A DNA stretch of 33,410 nucleotides from a virus: IMG/VR virus record IMGVR_UViG_3300021963_000016, positions 1 through 33,410 of that record; one strand, written 5' to 3'. The position numbers and the translations under genes are program-made. Within the stretch, counting starts at the first letter, position 1, and every line of letters begins with the position of its first letter. Below are positions 1-8,570 of this stretch, one piece after another. The notes beneath the pieces were generated by a model, which was not told where the DNA came from, ran no database searches, and saw only the letters and a list, made by a program, of their open reading frames with translations.

Positions 1-54
1 TTTGGTCAAGATATAGAAACAATGGTAGATTATAATTTAAAAGATATAAAATGA
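1..54 (+). CDS. C-terminal fragment of tail-completion protein (duplicate of the end of 32795-33337)
   Basis: The window opens inside a gene: 17 codons and a TGA stop that match the last residues of the 180-aa protein at 32795-33337. It is the same gene seen twice because the circle was opened here, not a second gene. Its stop overlaps the next ATG as ATGA at 51-54, so the two neighbours are probably translationally coupled. Confidence 0.95.
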   Translation, partial: FGQDIETMVDYNLKDIK

Positions 55-127
55 TAATATATTCAAGAAGTCCTTACTTCATAACAGTTAACGAATCAGC
101 ACAAGTAGGTTCAAAAATAGAATTAAG
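1..127. repeat. Terminal direct repeat, left copy
   Basis: These 127 bases are identical to the last 127 of the window (33284-33410). Genes run across the join without a break: the end of the tail-completion gene and the start of the next tail gene are both present in each copy. An exact overlap of 127 nt is also a common largest k-mer in short-read assembly, so I read this as an assembler overlap on a circular or circularly permuted genome rather than a real packaged terminal repeat. The unique circle is 33,283 bp. Confidence 0.95.
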
Positions 128-1109
128 ATTATGGAATGGTACTGGTTCAGCACCAACACCTGCAACTTATACATTTAGCAAAGCTATTGCAAGTTCAACC
201 CAAACAGAAAACGTTTATAACATTAGCCCGTTTGTAAAAGAATACATTGACAACGTAGCACCTGATTATGCTGCAGGTGAAACTGATTCTACTACTATGT
301 GGGTTAACGTTCAAGTTAAACGATATAAAGAAACTTCAGTAGGTACATATTCTTTATTAGACACTACAACTTATTTAGGCACTAATGGTTACACTCAATT
401 TTTAGATGGGTATAACTACACCAATGCTTCAAATACTTTTATGTTATTATCTGATAATACAAAAGAAATTAGGTATGACATTACAAAATCTATTCCTTAC
501 GTTAACGTATTAATCAAGCCTGAAAGTGGTGATGTAATAGAAGCAAAGTATAAAGATTTAAGAGGTCGTAATGAAGTAGTAGTTGGTTACACAGAAACAA
601 AAGGAATGCTTAAAATACCATTGACAACTACAAGTGTAAAATATAATAAAGGCAACACGTTAACTATATCTTATAACGATACTGATTATGTTTATAATGT
701 GATGCCAATATGCGAACCTAAATATTCACCAGTTATTTGCTCGTTTATTAATCGCTTTGGTGGATGGCAGTTTTTAACGTTCTTTAAGGCACAAACTAAT
801 AATATTAATGTTAAGGGTAGTAACTTTAATTTACTGCAGGATTCAATCAATTATAACACATCTAAAGGGCAAAGCAAATCGTTTAACATTAATGGTAAGC
901 AATCGGTAAAATTAAGTTCAGGATTTGTGCCTGAAAACTATTCTGATTTGATTCAAGATTTGTTATTAAGTGAAACGGTTTTATTGGATGGCAAACCTGT
1001 TGAAGTTAAGACACAAGCAACCACATTAAAAACTTCTTTAATGGATAGAAATATCAATTACGAAATAGAATTTGATTACGCATTTAACTTAATTAACAAC
1101 GTTATTTAA
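51..1109 (+). CDS. Putative tail structural protein (352 aa)
   Basis: This is a 352-aa soluble, beta-rich protein with no signal peptide or membrane segment. I cannot assign a named domain. It lies between the tail-completion genes (32337-33337) and the large tail protein at 1109, just upstream of the tape measure, which is where distal-tail or baseplate proteins sit in Bacteroidota siphoviruses. The start ATG overlaps the previous stop (ATGA), and its own stop TAA shares a base with the next ATG (TAATG), so it is embedded in a tightly coupled tail operon. The tail role is inferred from position. A distal tail (Dit-like) function is possible but not shown. Confidence 0.6.
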   Translation: MIIYSRSPYFITVNESAQVGSKIELRLWNGTGSAPTPATYTFSKAIASSTQTENVYNISPFVKEYIDNVAPDYAAGETDSTTMWVNVQVKRYKETSVGTYSLLDTTTYLGTNGYTQFLDGYNYTNASNTFMLLSDNTKEIRYDITKSIPYVNVLIKPESGDVIEAKYKDLRGRNEVVVGYTETKGMLKIPLTTTSVKYNKGNTLTISYNDTDYVYNVMPICEPKYSPVICSFINRFGGWQFLTFFKAQTNNINVKGSNFNLLQDSINYNTSKGQSKSFNINGKQSVKLSSGFVPENYSDLIQDLLLSETVLLDGKPVEVKTQATTLKTSLMDRNINYEIEFDYAFNLINNVI

Positions 1110-3055
1110 TGGTAACAGTAGGATTATATATTTATATAAATGGAATTGCTAAACGTGTTGAATTGTTTGATGATGAAAAGATTTCTATTACATCTTCAGT
1201 TCAAGACGTTTCTGATATTTCAAAAGTAAGAACAGATTTTAGTCAATCTTTTACAGTACCTGCTAATGATAGAAACAACGCTATCTTTTCACATTGGTAC
1301 AATAATTCTATCGATGGTGGTTTTGATGCAAGAAAAAGAAAAGATGCCTATATTGAATTAGATACCATACCATTTAGAAAGGGTAAGATACAATTAGAAA
1401 AAGCTACTATCAAAAATGGTGTTCCTGAAAATTACACTATTACTTTCTTTGGCAGTTTAGTTTCTTTAAAAGATACGTTTGCAAATAAGAAATTATTTGA
1501 TTTAGATTTTAGTGCTTATAATTTTACTTATACAGGTGGTGATGTAGTTGATAGGGTAACAGGTGGAATAACAAACGATGTTAAATTCCCTTTGATTACT
1601 TCAAATAGGGTTTGGTCTGAAACAGGAACGACTGATAATATAACTACTTCAGGCGGTGCAATATTAACTTCTGAATTATTTCCTGCATTACGTTTAAATA
1701 AAGTATTTGAAACAATAGAATCTGATTATGGAATTACATTTGAAGGTAATTTTTTAACTGATGCACGATTTACAAATGCCTTTTTATGGTTAAAAAATGC
1801 AGAAACATTTATACCTAAAAGTGGATTGACAAAAATAGAATTTTCTACAAGTTCAGGATTCCCTGTTGCAAGTAGATGGTTTTTAGGCAGCACGTTAACA
1901 TATAATCAGCCTACTACATTTGCTAATTCATTTGTAGAACTAACTATTACAGCAGCTACTACAGGTATAGACTACTCAATTTTGCTTTATAAAAATGGTA
2001 CACTATTAAATACGTTTCCTGTACCAAATAAAAATAACGCAACTAATGTATTCACTTTATTAAACTTTACATCTGATTTACCTGCAAACGTAGGAAGTTA
2101 TGAATTTTATTTACAATCTGAATCACCTTTAACGTATGCAAATTCTTTAATTGTAGCTGTTACAGGATTTAGTAATGGTATTGCAAGTAAAGCTTCATCT
2201 ACTACTTCAGGACTTGTAAATATTTCTTCTTTTATGCCTGATATTAAAGTAGAAGATTTTTTTAGTGGCATTTTAAAAATGTTCAATCTAACTTGTATCA
2301 GTTACGAGCAAAACGTTTACCAAATACAAGAATTAGAATCTTGGTATGCTGACGGGAATATACAAGATATTACTCAATATGTTTTAAGTGACGATGTAAG
2401 TATTGATAGATTGCAATCATATAAGAAAATCAATTTCAAATATGAAAAGTCTGAATCATTAATGAACGTTGCTTTTGCTTCAAACAACGGAACGCAATAT
2501 GGTGATTTGTTAGCTGATTTAGATGCAGACGGTGGTGAATATGGTGTATCATTACCTTTTGAAAATTTATTATTTAATAAAATAACAGGTCAAAATCTTC
2601 AGGTAGGTTACGCATTGAAGCAGGATTTTAAAAACTATCAAACTAAACCAGTAATACTTTACGATTATAACACTTTACAAACTTGTAACTTTTATTTAAA
2701 ATATGATACGACTACAACAAATGTAACTAATTACAATTGCTTCGGTCAAGATACTTTAATAGGTTCAACAAATTATAGTTTGAATTTTGGTAGTGAAATT
2801 AGTTCCTTGTTATTGACACCAATAGACAATAGTTTGTATAACGTTTATTATTATAATTATTTAAGTAATATATATAATATCAAATCAAGAAAGTACACAT
2901 TCAAATGTCAGTTTCCAATTAGCTTATTAACAAAATTAAGATTGAACGATAGGGTAATTATACGCGATACAAGATATTTGATTGATAATATGAATTTTGA
3001 TTTAACAAGTGGCGAAGTTAGTTTAACACTAATAAACGATTTTAGAATACTATGA
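1109..3055 (+). CDS. Large tail/baseplate protein (648 aa)
   Basis: This 648-aa protein has no membrane segments. The N-terminal stretch (about residues 15-75) contains 'SSVQDVSDISKVRTDFSQSF' followed by a 'TVPANDRNNAIF' segment, a pattern I recognise from large tail proteins of uncultured Bacteroidota phages. The middle is beta-rich and Thr/Ser-rich, like carbohydrate-binding or tail-tip modules. The C-terminus ends with a short beta-type repeat. It directly follows another tail gene (TAATG overlap) and precedes the tape measure. A tail-tip or baseplate hub role is the best guess by size and order. No peptidase or lysozyme motif is visible. Confidence 0.6.
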   Translation: MVTVGLYIYINGIAKRVELFDDEKISITSSVQDVSDISKVRTDFSQSFTVPANDRNNAIFSHWYNNSIDGGFDARKRKDAYIELDTIPFRKGKIQLEKATIKNGVPENYTITFFGSLVSLKDTFANKKLFDLDFSAYNFTYTGGDVVDRVTGGITNDVKFPLITSNRVWSETGTTDNITTSGGAILTSELFPALRLNKVFETIESDYGITFEGNFLTDARFTNAFLWLKNAETFIPKSGLTKIEFSTSSGFPVASRWFLGSTLTYNQPTTFANSFVELTITAATTGIDYSILLYKNGTLLNTFPVPNKNNATNVFTLLNFTSDLPANVGSYEFYLQSESPLTYANSLIVAVTGFSNGIASKASSTTSGLVNISSFMPDIKVEDFFSGILKMFNLTCISYEQNVYQIQELESWYADGNIQDITQYVLSDDVSIDRLQSYKKINFKYEKSESLMNVAFASNNGTQYGDLLADLDADGGEYGVSLPFENLLFNKITGQNLQVGYALKQDFKNYQTKPVILYDYNTLQTCNFYLKYDTTTTNVTNYNCFGQDTLIGSTNYSLNFGSEISSLLLTPIDNSLYNVYYYNYLSNIYNIKSRKYTFKCQFPISLLTKLRLNDRVIIRDTRYLIDNMNFDLTSGEVSLTLINDFRIL

Positions 3056-3201
3056 TAAAAGAAATATTGAATCTGTTAATGTTAGATAATCATTACGGAC
3101 AAAGTGAAACAATAGAAATAGCTAAAGGTAAATATAAAAAACCAACAACTATAAAAGAAGCAATTAATCAAATAAAAAGACAATGGCAGACATTAAGGTA
3201 G
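3052..3201 (+). CDS. Small coupled ORF (49 aa), unknown function
   Basis: A 49-aa, Lys-rich, probably helical protein. Its ATG overlaps the previous stop as ATGA, and its TAG lies 19 bases inside the tape-measure gene (ATG 3183), so it sits in a continuous translational relay. In lambda-like phages the slot before the tape measure holds tail assembly chaperones, but here the chaperone pair is at 31595-32337, so I do not extend that name to this ORF. The coupling at both ends favours a real gene. No homology is recognised. Confidence 0.6.
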   Translation: MIKEILNLLMLDNHYGQSETIEIAKGKYKKPTTIKEAINQIKRQWQTLR

Positions 3202-5117
3202 TTAACTTACAGATTAACACAAACATAGATAACGCTTCTAAAGAGTTTGACGATTTAGCAAAATCAATTAAAGTAGTAGACAAAGCAGCTACTAATTTAG
3301 ATGCTACATTTGAAGAAGTATATGGCGACTTACAGCCATTAACAACAAGAATGGGTGAAGCTGAAGATAGGCTTTACGAATTAGCTTTAGCAGGTAAGCA
3401 AGGAACTCAAGAGTTTAAAGATTTATTGACTTCTGTAGGTAACTATAGAAAGGTACAAATACAGACAGATATGGTTGTGGATAATGCTGCAACTACATTG
3501 AGTCAAAAACTAACAGGTTCATTAAATGCTGCTGCTGGTGCTTTTAGTTTAGTACAAGGTTCTATGGCTTTATTCGGTGCTGAATCTGATGATGTAGAAC
3601 AAGCTATATTAAAAGTTCAATCTGCAATGGCTATTAGTCAAGGTGTAGAAACTATTGCTGAAGGTGCTAAAAGTGTACGTGCTTTAGGTACTGCAATTCA
3701 ATCTACTACTATATTTCAAAAAGCATCTTCTGCTGCTCAATATGTTTGGAATGCTGCTATGGCTGCCAATCCTATTGGTATCGTAGTAGCTTCTATCGCT
3801 GCTTTATTGGTTGGTGGGTATAAACTTATTAAATTCTTTAAAGATTCATCTGACGCAAATGAAAAAGCTGCTGCATCAACTATAAAAAATACAAATGCTT
3901 TAAAGCAACAAAGTATATCTGCTGCACAATCTTCTAATAAGTTAAAAACTTATAATGACCAACAATATGCAATGGCTCAAGCTTCAGGTGCATCAAGTGA
4001 AGAGTTAAGAAAGTTAGCTTTAAAACATAAAGAAGAAGAAGTTGCTTTAAATAAAAAAAATGCAATATTAGCACAAAGTACATTTTTAAGACAAAGAGAT
4101 ACTTTAGCTGCTTTAAAAAATTCCGAAGCAAGTGATGAGGTAATTGCTAACCAAGAAAAGTTAGTTCAAGAAACTTATAAGTCATTTAAAAAGCAGAATG
4201 AAATACTTTCTACTTCCTATAAAGAACGTGCTGCATTAAGAAACGCAAACGCAGTAGGTGAAGTGGCTGATGAAAAAGCAAAATTAGATGAAATAAGAGA
4301 AAAAAATAAAACTGCTTATGAAAAAAGGTTAGAAGACCAAAAAGAAGCAGCTAAAAAAGCTAAAGAAGAAAGAGAGAAAGCAGCACAAGAAGAACGTGAC
4401 TTTTTTATTGGAATAGAAAATGCTAATAGAGAAAGAAGAGTTTCTGAAGCTTTAGCTAAAGAAGAATCAAATGCAAAAGTTTTAGAAGCAGCAACTGCTG
4501 ATGCTGATAGATTAAATGCAGAAGATGAGAATAATAAAAAAAGAAGTCTTGATAATATAGCAAGAGAAGAGGCTGAAGCTAAAGCTAAAACTGCTATTAG
4601 AATGAAAGCTTTAGATGATTTGACAAGCATATTTGGTGCTGAATCAAGAGTAGGAAAAGCTTTTTTAATTGCTAAACAATTATTACAAGCTAAAGAATTG
4701 GCTATGGAGATTTCAAAAACCATAACTTTTTCTACACAAGCTGCTGCTCGTTCTACAGTTGCTGTAGCTGAAGGAACTGCTCAAACTGCTAAAATAGGTT
4801 TTCCGCAAAACATACCAATGTTAATAGGATATGCTGCACAAGCAGCAGGAATATTTGGAGCAATTCGTTCGGCTGTTAAAAGTGCAAAATCATCTGTAGC
4901 TTTACCATCAATGCCTTCTATATCTGAAGGTGGTATGTCAAGTTCACCTGCTTCAGTTGCTCCTACATTTAACGTAGTAGGTACTTCAGGACAAAATCAA
5001 ATAGCACAAAGTTTAGGCAATCAAGCACCTGTTAAAGCTTATGTAGTAAGTAACGATGTTACAACCGCACAAAGTTTAGATAGAAATATTGTGAACACAG
5101 CTACGATAGGTAACTAA
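3183..5117 (+). CDS. Tail tape measure protein
   Basis: This 644-aa protein sets tail length and is ejected with the DNA. The N-terminal half is helical with heptad-like patterning. A hydrophobic segment at about residues 195-218 ('NPIGIVVASIAALLVGGYKL') is the membrane-active helix typical of tape measures. Residues about 365-480 are a long charged Ala/Glu/Lys coiled coil. The end is Ser/Ala/Gly-rich with 'NVVGTSGQNQIAQSL', a common tail-end motif in Bacteroidota phages. At about 1.5 Å per residue a 644-aa ruler suggests a tail near 100 nm, which fits a siphovirus; that is inference. The reverse-strand open frames opposite it are shadows of the Ala/Lys-rich code. Confidence 0.85.
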   Translation: MADIKVVNLQINTNIDNASKEFDDLAKSIKVVDKAATNLDATFEEVYGDLQPLTTRMGEAEDRLYELALAGKQGTQEFKDLLTSVGNYRKVQIQTDMVVDNAATTLSQKLTGSLNAAAGAFSLVQGSMALFGAESDDVEQAILKVQSAMAISQGVETIAEGAKSVRALGTAIQSTTIFQKASSAAQYVWNAAMAANPIGIVVASIAALLVGGYKLIKFFKDSSDANEKAAASTIKNTNALKQQSISAAQSSNKLKTYNDQQYAMAQASGASSEELRKLALKHKEEEVALNKKNAILAQSTFLRQRDTLAALKNSEASDEVIANQEKLVQETYKSFKKQNEILSTSYKERAALRNANAVGEVADEKAKLDEIREKNKTAYEKRLEDQKEAAKKAKEEREKAAQEERDFFIGIENANRERRVSEALAKEESNAKVLEAATADADRLNAEDENNKKRSLDNIAREEAEAKAKTAIRMKALDDLTSIFGAESRVGKAFLIAKQLLQAKELAMEISKTITFSTQAAARSTVAVAEGTAQTAKIGFPQNIPMLIGYAAQAAGIFGAIRSAVKSAKSSVALPSMPSISEGGMSSSPASVAPTFNVVGTSGQNQIAQSLGNQAPVKAYVVSNDVTTAQSLDRNIVNTATIGN

Positions 5118-5154
5118 CAAAAACCAAATAATTTAATTTATAAATAAAAATAAA

Positions 5155-5739
5155 ATGCGAATAGTAGAATTAATTATAGACGAGAAAGAAGACTTGAGTG
5201 GTGTTGAAGCTATTTCAGTTGTAGAATTTCCTGCAATAGAAGAAAACTTCATAGCACTTAACCAACAATTACAATTAGCTAAAGTGGATGATGAAAAACG
5301 TATCTTAATGGGTGCTGCTTTAATTCCAAACAAAAATATTTACAGACGTAATGGTGAAGATGAATATTATATTTTCTTTTCAGATGCAACTGTAAAAAAA
5401 GCAAGTGAATTATTCTTAATGAATAGCAACCAAAACAACGCTACATTAGAACACCAAAAAAAGATAAATGATTTATCAGTAGTTGAATCTTGGATTGTAG
5501 AAGATACTGAAATGGATAAGTCTAAAAAGTATGGTTTAAACGCTCCAGTAGGAACTTGGATGGTTAGTATGAAAGTAAACAATGATACTATTTGGAATGA
5601 CTTTGTAAAAACAGGTAAGGTAAAAGGATTTTCTATTGAGGGAATGTTTGCTGATAAATTAGAAATGAGTTTGCAAAAAGAACAAGAAGAAGAATTAATA
5701 AACAAAATAAAAGAAATAATTGTTAAACATAATCTATAA
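5155..5739 (+). CDS. Prohead protease, XkdF-like
   Basis: This 194-aa protein resembles the XkdF family, the putative serine protease of PBSX-like phages that matures the prohead. Visible family features are 'MGAALIPNKNIYRR' (about 47-60), 'YYIFFSDATVKKASELF', 'NNATLEHQKK' with a His near residue 100, 'VVESWIVEDTEMDKS', 'PVGTWMVSMKV' and 'GKVKGFSIEGMF' (about 160-171). The conserved His and the Ser of GFSIEG are the likely catalytic candidates. It starts the head module 37 bases after the tape measure, behind an A-rich leader, and lies upstream of a scaffold candidate and the capsid gene, the usual protease-scaffold-capsid order. Confidence 0.85.
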   Translation: MRIVELIIDEKEDLSGVEAISVVEFPAIEENFIALNQQLQLAKVDDEKRILMGAALIPNKNIYRRNGEDEYYIFFSDATVKKASELFLMNSNQNNATLEHQKKINDLSVVESWIVEDTEMDKSKKYGLNAPVGTWMVSMKVNNDTIWNDFVKTGKVKGFSIEGMFADKLEMSLQKEQEEELINKIKEIIVKHNL

Positions 5740-5743
5740 AATA

Positions 5744-5926
5744 ATGGGTAAATCTACAAGTCCGAAAGGCGGTAAAAGAGGTTGTCTTGGAAAAGATGGC
5801 AAGTATGCAATTGAAAACTGCACAGGAGAATTACAAGAACAAGGAATTGGTTCAACTGTATCACAAGGTGGTGCTACTATCACTGTAGTTGACGGTGTAA
5901 AAACTATTGTTAGAAGTAACGGCTAA
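5744..5926 (+). CDS. Small head-module protein (60 aa), unknown function
   Basis: I start this gene at ATG 5744 (MGKSTSPKGG...) rather than at the in-frame ATG at 5720, because 5720 lies inside the protease gene and 5744 has the A-rich 'AAAATAATG' context normal here. The 60-aa product has two Cys (RGCLGKD and ENCTGE) and 'QEQGIG', a layout seen in small proteins next to the protease in related phages. There is no membrane segment. It is a head-module protein by position, with unknown function. Confidence 0.65.
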   Translation: MGKSTSPKGGKRGCLGKDGKYAIENCTGELQEQGIGSTVSQGGATITVVDGVKTIVRSNG

Positions 5927-5978
5927 TTTATAACAAATAAAAATAATATTATTTATAAACAAATTAAATATTTTAAAA

Positions 5979-6560
5979 ATGAGTGTAATCAATGAAATCA
6001 AAACTCTTTTGGGTATGGAAGTAAAACTTGCTCAAATGAAACTTGAAAACGGTACTGTTTTGGAAGCTGAAGCTTTTGAAATGGATATGCCTGTTTTTAT
6101 AGTTAATGGTGAAGATAGAATTGCAGTACCTGTTGGCGAATACAAACTTGAAGATGGTAATATCTTAAAGGTAGACGTTGAAGGAATTATTGCATCTATT
6201 GAAATGCCTGAAGAAGAAATGCCTGAAGCTGAAGAAGAAGTTGCTTCTCCTGCTGAAGAAGAGGTTGTTGTTGAAGCTAATGCTGAAGCTACACCTAAAA
6301 AGATTGTAGAATCAATCACTAAAGAAATGTTCTTTTCTGAAATTGAAAAATTAAGAAATGAAATTGCTGAATTGAAAGGTGTAAAACTTTCTGCAGATGA
6401 AGAAGACAAAACTGATGAGGATTTAAAATCTAAAGAAGTTGAATTAAGTGTTGAACCATTAACACATTCACCTGAAGTAAAAGCACCACAAGTTCAAAAA
6501 TTCGCATCTAATCGCCAATTAACTACTCAAGATAGAGTAATGGCAAAACTTTTTAATTAA
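5979..6560 (+). CDS. Acidic scaffold-like protein before capsid
   Basis: This 193-aa protein sits between the XkdF-like protease and the major capsid protein. The N-terminal third (about 1-70) is beta-type and built around short 'DG' turns. Residues about 72-100 are almost all Glu, Ala and Pro. Residues about 110-130 form a coiled-coil helix ('FFSEIEKLRNEIAELKG'). The basic C-terminus ends 'QDRVMAKLFN'. A low-complexity acidic linker, a coiled coil and a short basic capsid-binding tail are typical of scaffolds, and the gene order supports it. There is no recognisable sequence family, so the call is mainly from architecture and position. Confidence 0.6.
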   Translation: MSVINEIKTLLGMEVKLAQMKLENGTVLEAEAFEMDMPVFIVNGEDRIAVPVGEYKLEDGNILKVDVEGIIASIEMPEEEMPEAEEEVASPAEEEVVVEANAEATPKKIVESITKEMFFSEIEKLRNEIAELKGVKLSADEEDKTDEDLKSKEVELSVEPLTHSPEVKAPQVQKFASNRQLTTQDRVMAKLFN

Positions 6561-6584
6561 TAATAATAAACTAAATAAATAAAA

Positions 6585-7538
6585 ATGGCTACTACTACAA
6601 GTATTACTACCACTTATGCAGGAGAATTTGCTTCTAAATATATCTCTGCTGCTTTATTATCTGCTTCTACTATTGAAAATGGTGGAATTGAGGTAATGCC
6701 TAATGTTAAGTACAAATCTGTAATTCAAAAAATTGCTACAGATGGTATCGTTAAAGATGCTACTTGTGATTTTTCTGCTACATCTACTGTAACATTAAGC
6801 GAAAGAATCATCACTCCTGAAGAATTCCAAGTGAATCTTCAATTATGTAAAAAAGACTTTCACGCAACTTGGGAAGCTGTATCTATGGGATACTCTGCTT
6901 TTGATTCATTACCGCCAAGTTTTGCTGATTTCTTAATTGCACACGTTGCTGCTAAAGTTGCTGAAAAAACAGAACAAAACATTTGGAAAGGTGTAACTGC
7001 TAATGCAGGTGAATTCAACGGATTTGCTACATTATTAGCTTTAGATGCTGCTTTACCTGCTGCTCAAGAAATTGCAGGTACTACAGTTACTGCTTCTAAC
7101 GTTGTTGCTGAATTAGGTAAGATTGTTGATGCAATCCCTGCTTCACTTTACGGAAAAGAAGATTTGTACTTATACGTTTCTCAAAACATTGCAAGAGCTT
7201 ACGTTCGTGCTTTAGGTGGATTTGGCGCTTCAGGATTAGGTGCTAATGGTACAAACGCTCAAGGTACACAATGGTTTAACAATGGTTCATTATCTTTTGA
7301 TGGTGTTAAAATCTTTGTTGCAAACGGATTAGCTGCTAATACTGCTATCGCTGCTGAAAAATCTAACTTATTCTTCGGTACAGGTTTGTTATCTGACCAA
7401 AATGAAGTACAAGTTATTGATATGGCACCAATTGATGGTTCTCAAAATGTACGTGTAGTAATGAGATTTACTGCTGCAGTTCAATACGGAATCGTAGAAG
7501 ATATCGTAACTTACGGAATCACAAACTCTGCTAACTAA
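6585..7538 (+). CDS. Major capsid protein
   Basis: This 317-aa protein is the likely HK97-fold shell subunit. It follows protease and scaffold and is closed by a strong terminator. It shows features common to Bacteroidota phage capsids: a Thr/Ser-rich start, 'SVIQKIATDGIVKDATCDF', 'EEFQVNLQLCKKDFHATWEA' (about 86-105), 'AEKTEQNIWKG' (about 127-137) and an 'LYLYVSQNIARAYVRAL' strand-helix. Its codon use is more GC-containing and regular (GCT, GTT, AAC) than the neighbours, fitting a highly expressed gene. The start ATG follows AAATAAAAATG. The capsid assignment rests on position, size and these motifs together. Confidence 0.85.
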   Translation: MATTTSITTTYAGEFASKYISAALLSASTIENGGIEVMPNVKYKSVIQKIATDGIVKDATCDFSATSTVTLSERIITPEEFQVNLQLCKKDFHATWEAVSMGYSAFDSLPPSFADFLIAHVAAKVAEKTEQNIWKGVTANAGEFNGFATLLALDAALPAAQEIAGTTVTASNVVAELGKIVDAIPASLYGKEDLYLYVSQNIARAYVRALGGFGASGLGANGTNAQGTQWFNNGSLSFDGVKIFVANGLAANTAIAAEKSNLFFGTGLLSDQNEVQVIDMAPIDGSQNVRVVMRFTAAVQYGIVEDIVTYGITNSAN

Positions 7539-7558
7539 AAATTAGCTTTTTTAAAATG

Positions 7559-7590
7559 AAAGGGGAGGTAAAATGCCTTCCCTTTTTTTT
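7559..7590 (+). terminator. Intrinsic terminator after the capsid gene
   Basis: The stem is AAGGGGAGG (7560-7568) paired with CCTTCCCTT (7576-7584), 9 bp with one G-U pair. The loop is 7 nt and a run of eight T ends at 7590. It lies 22 bases after the capsid stop, so it can end or attenuate transcription of the head operon while allowing some read-through to the next gene. Confidence 0.85.
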
Positions 7591-7613
7591 ATTAACTTAT
7601 AAAAATATAAAAA

Positions 7614-8141
7614 ATGGCTTGTGAAATCGCTTTAGGTAGAACAGAAAAATGTAAAGACGCAGTAGGTGGTCTTAAGGCAGTTTACTTTGTAAATTGGGGA
7701 GATATGACAGGAGTAACTTATGATGAAACTAATACAGATGCTATTGATGCTGTAGCAGGTTCACCAAGTGCTTATAAATATGAATTGAAAGGTAATAGTT
7801 CATTTGAACAAGCAATTACTTCTTCAAGAGAAAATGGTACTACATTCTTTGAACAAACTTTGAATTTAACTTTAAAGAAATTGTCAATTGTAGACCACAA
7901 ACAAATTAAATTACTTTCTTATGGTAGACCACAAGTAGTAGTTGAGGACAACAACGGAAACTTATTCCTTTGCGGATTAGAACACGGTATGGAAGTATCA
8001 GGTGGTACTATTGTAACAGGTGCTGCTATGGGTGATTTGTCAGGATATACTTTGACATTATCAGGACAAGAACCTGTACCTGCAAACTTCTTGACTACTA
8101 CTTTAACTGCTGCTGGTTTCACTGTAGTTTCAGGGTCATAA
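7614..8141 (+). CDS. Putative major tail (tube) protein
   Basis: This 175-aa protein starts 'MACEIALGRTEKCKDAVGGLKAV' in outline, then 'YKYELKGNSSFEQ', 'SRENGTTFFEQTLNLTLKKL', 'GRPQVVVEDNNGN' and 'SGGTIVTGAAMGDLSGYTLTLSGQEPVPANF'-like strands. I recognise this as a structural family abundant in Bacteroidota phages, often next to the capsid gene. Its size and beta-strand content suit a tail tube protein. It has its own terminator on each side, so it is a single-gene transcription unit, as expected for a protein made in many copies. Tail tube is preferred; a head decoration protein is the alternative. Confidence 0.6.
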   Translation: MACEIALGRTEKCKDAVGGLKAVYFVNWGDMTGVTYDETNTDAIDAVAGSPSAYKYELKGNSSFEQAITSSRENGTTFFEQTLNLTLKKLSIVDHKQIKLLSYGRPQVVVEDNNGNLFLCGLEHGMEVSGGTIVTGAAMGDLSGYTLTLSGQEPVPANFLTTTLTAAGFTVVSGS

Positions 8142-8161
8142 TTGTTTGTTTTTTTGATTGG

Positions 8162-8191
8162 AAAAGGGGTGGCTTCGGCTACCCTTTTTTT
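8162..8191 (+). terminator. Intrinsic terminator with C(UUCG)G loop
   Basis: The stem is GGGGTGGC (8166-8173) paired with GCTACCCT (8178-8185), with G-U pairs, and flanking A and T tracts extend the pairing. The loop is TTCG, closed by C-G, an extra-stable tetraloop. T7 ends at 8191. It closes the single-gene tail-tube unit. Confidence 0.9.
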
Positions 8192-8240
8192 GTTTTAAAT
8201 AACAATAATTCAATAGATTTATTATTAAATAAAAAAAAGA

Positions 8241-8570
8241 ATGATAATCTTAAAAGAACAAGAAGCTGCACAAGTTTTAAAATTCATACCTCGTAGTTAT
8301 GGTGCTGATACTATTGTATTAAGAAACGAAACTACTAATGAAGTACAGACTATTTCTGCATCATTTGCTTTAGATAAATATTATTTGACAACTACTACTG
8401 CTTTTGATTTATTACAGAATACATTTTATAATTTAACTATTAAAAATGGTGCTGAAGTGGTTTACAAAGATAAAGTTTTTTGCACTAATCAAAATATAGT
8501 TAACTATACAGTCAACAAAGATGAATATGTAGCACACGCTACAAATAACGATTTTATAATTTATGAGTAA
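8241..8570 (+). CDS. Small protein before portal (109 aa), unknown function
   Basis: This 109-aa beta-rich protein starts with 'MIILKEQEAAQVLKFIPRSY' and contains 'VLRNETTNEVQTI' and 'FYNLTIKNGAEVVYKDKVFCTNQ', which look like alternating strands of a small Ig-like or adaptor fold. It overlaps the start of the portal gene by 8 bases, so translation of the two is probably coupled. No signal peptide or membrane segment is present. A head-tail adaptor or fibre-attachment role is possible by position; I do not recognise the family. Confidence 0.6.
   Translation: MIILKEQEAAQVLKFIPRSYGADTIVLRNETTNEVQTISASFALDKYYLTTTTAFDLLQNTFYNLTIKNGAEVVYKDKVFCTNQNIVNYTVNKDEYVAHATNNDFIIYE

Noticed and set aside
4316-4723. 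Long open frame on the minus strand opposite the tape measure, with others opposite 5155-5739, 5979-6409 and 15186-15551
   Set aside because: They lie antisense to clear genes, follow their codon structure (Ala/Lys/Glu-rich coding strand gives long open antisense frames), and have no leader or recognisable domain.
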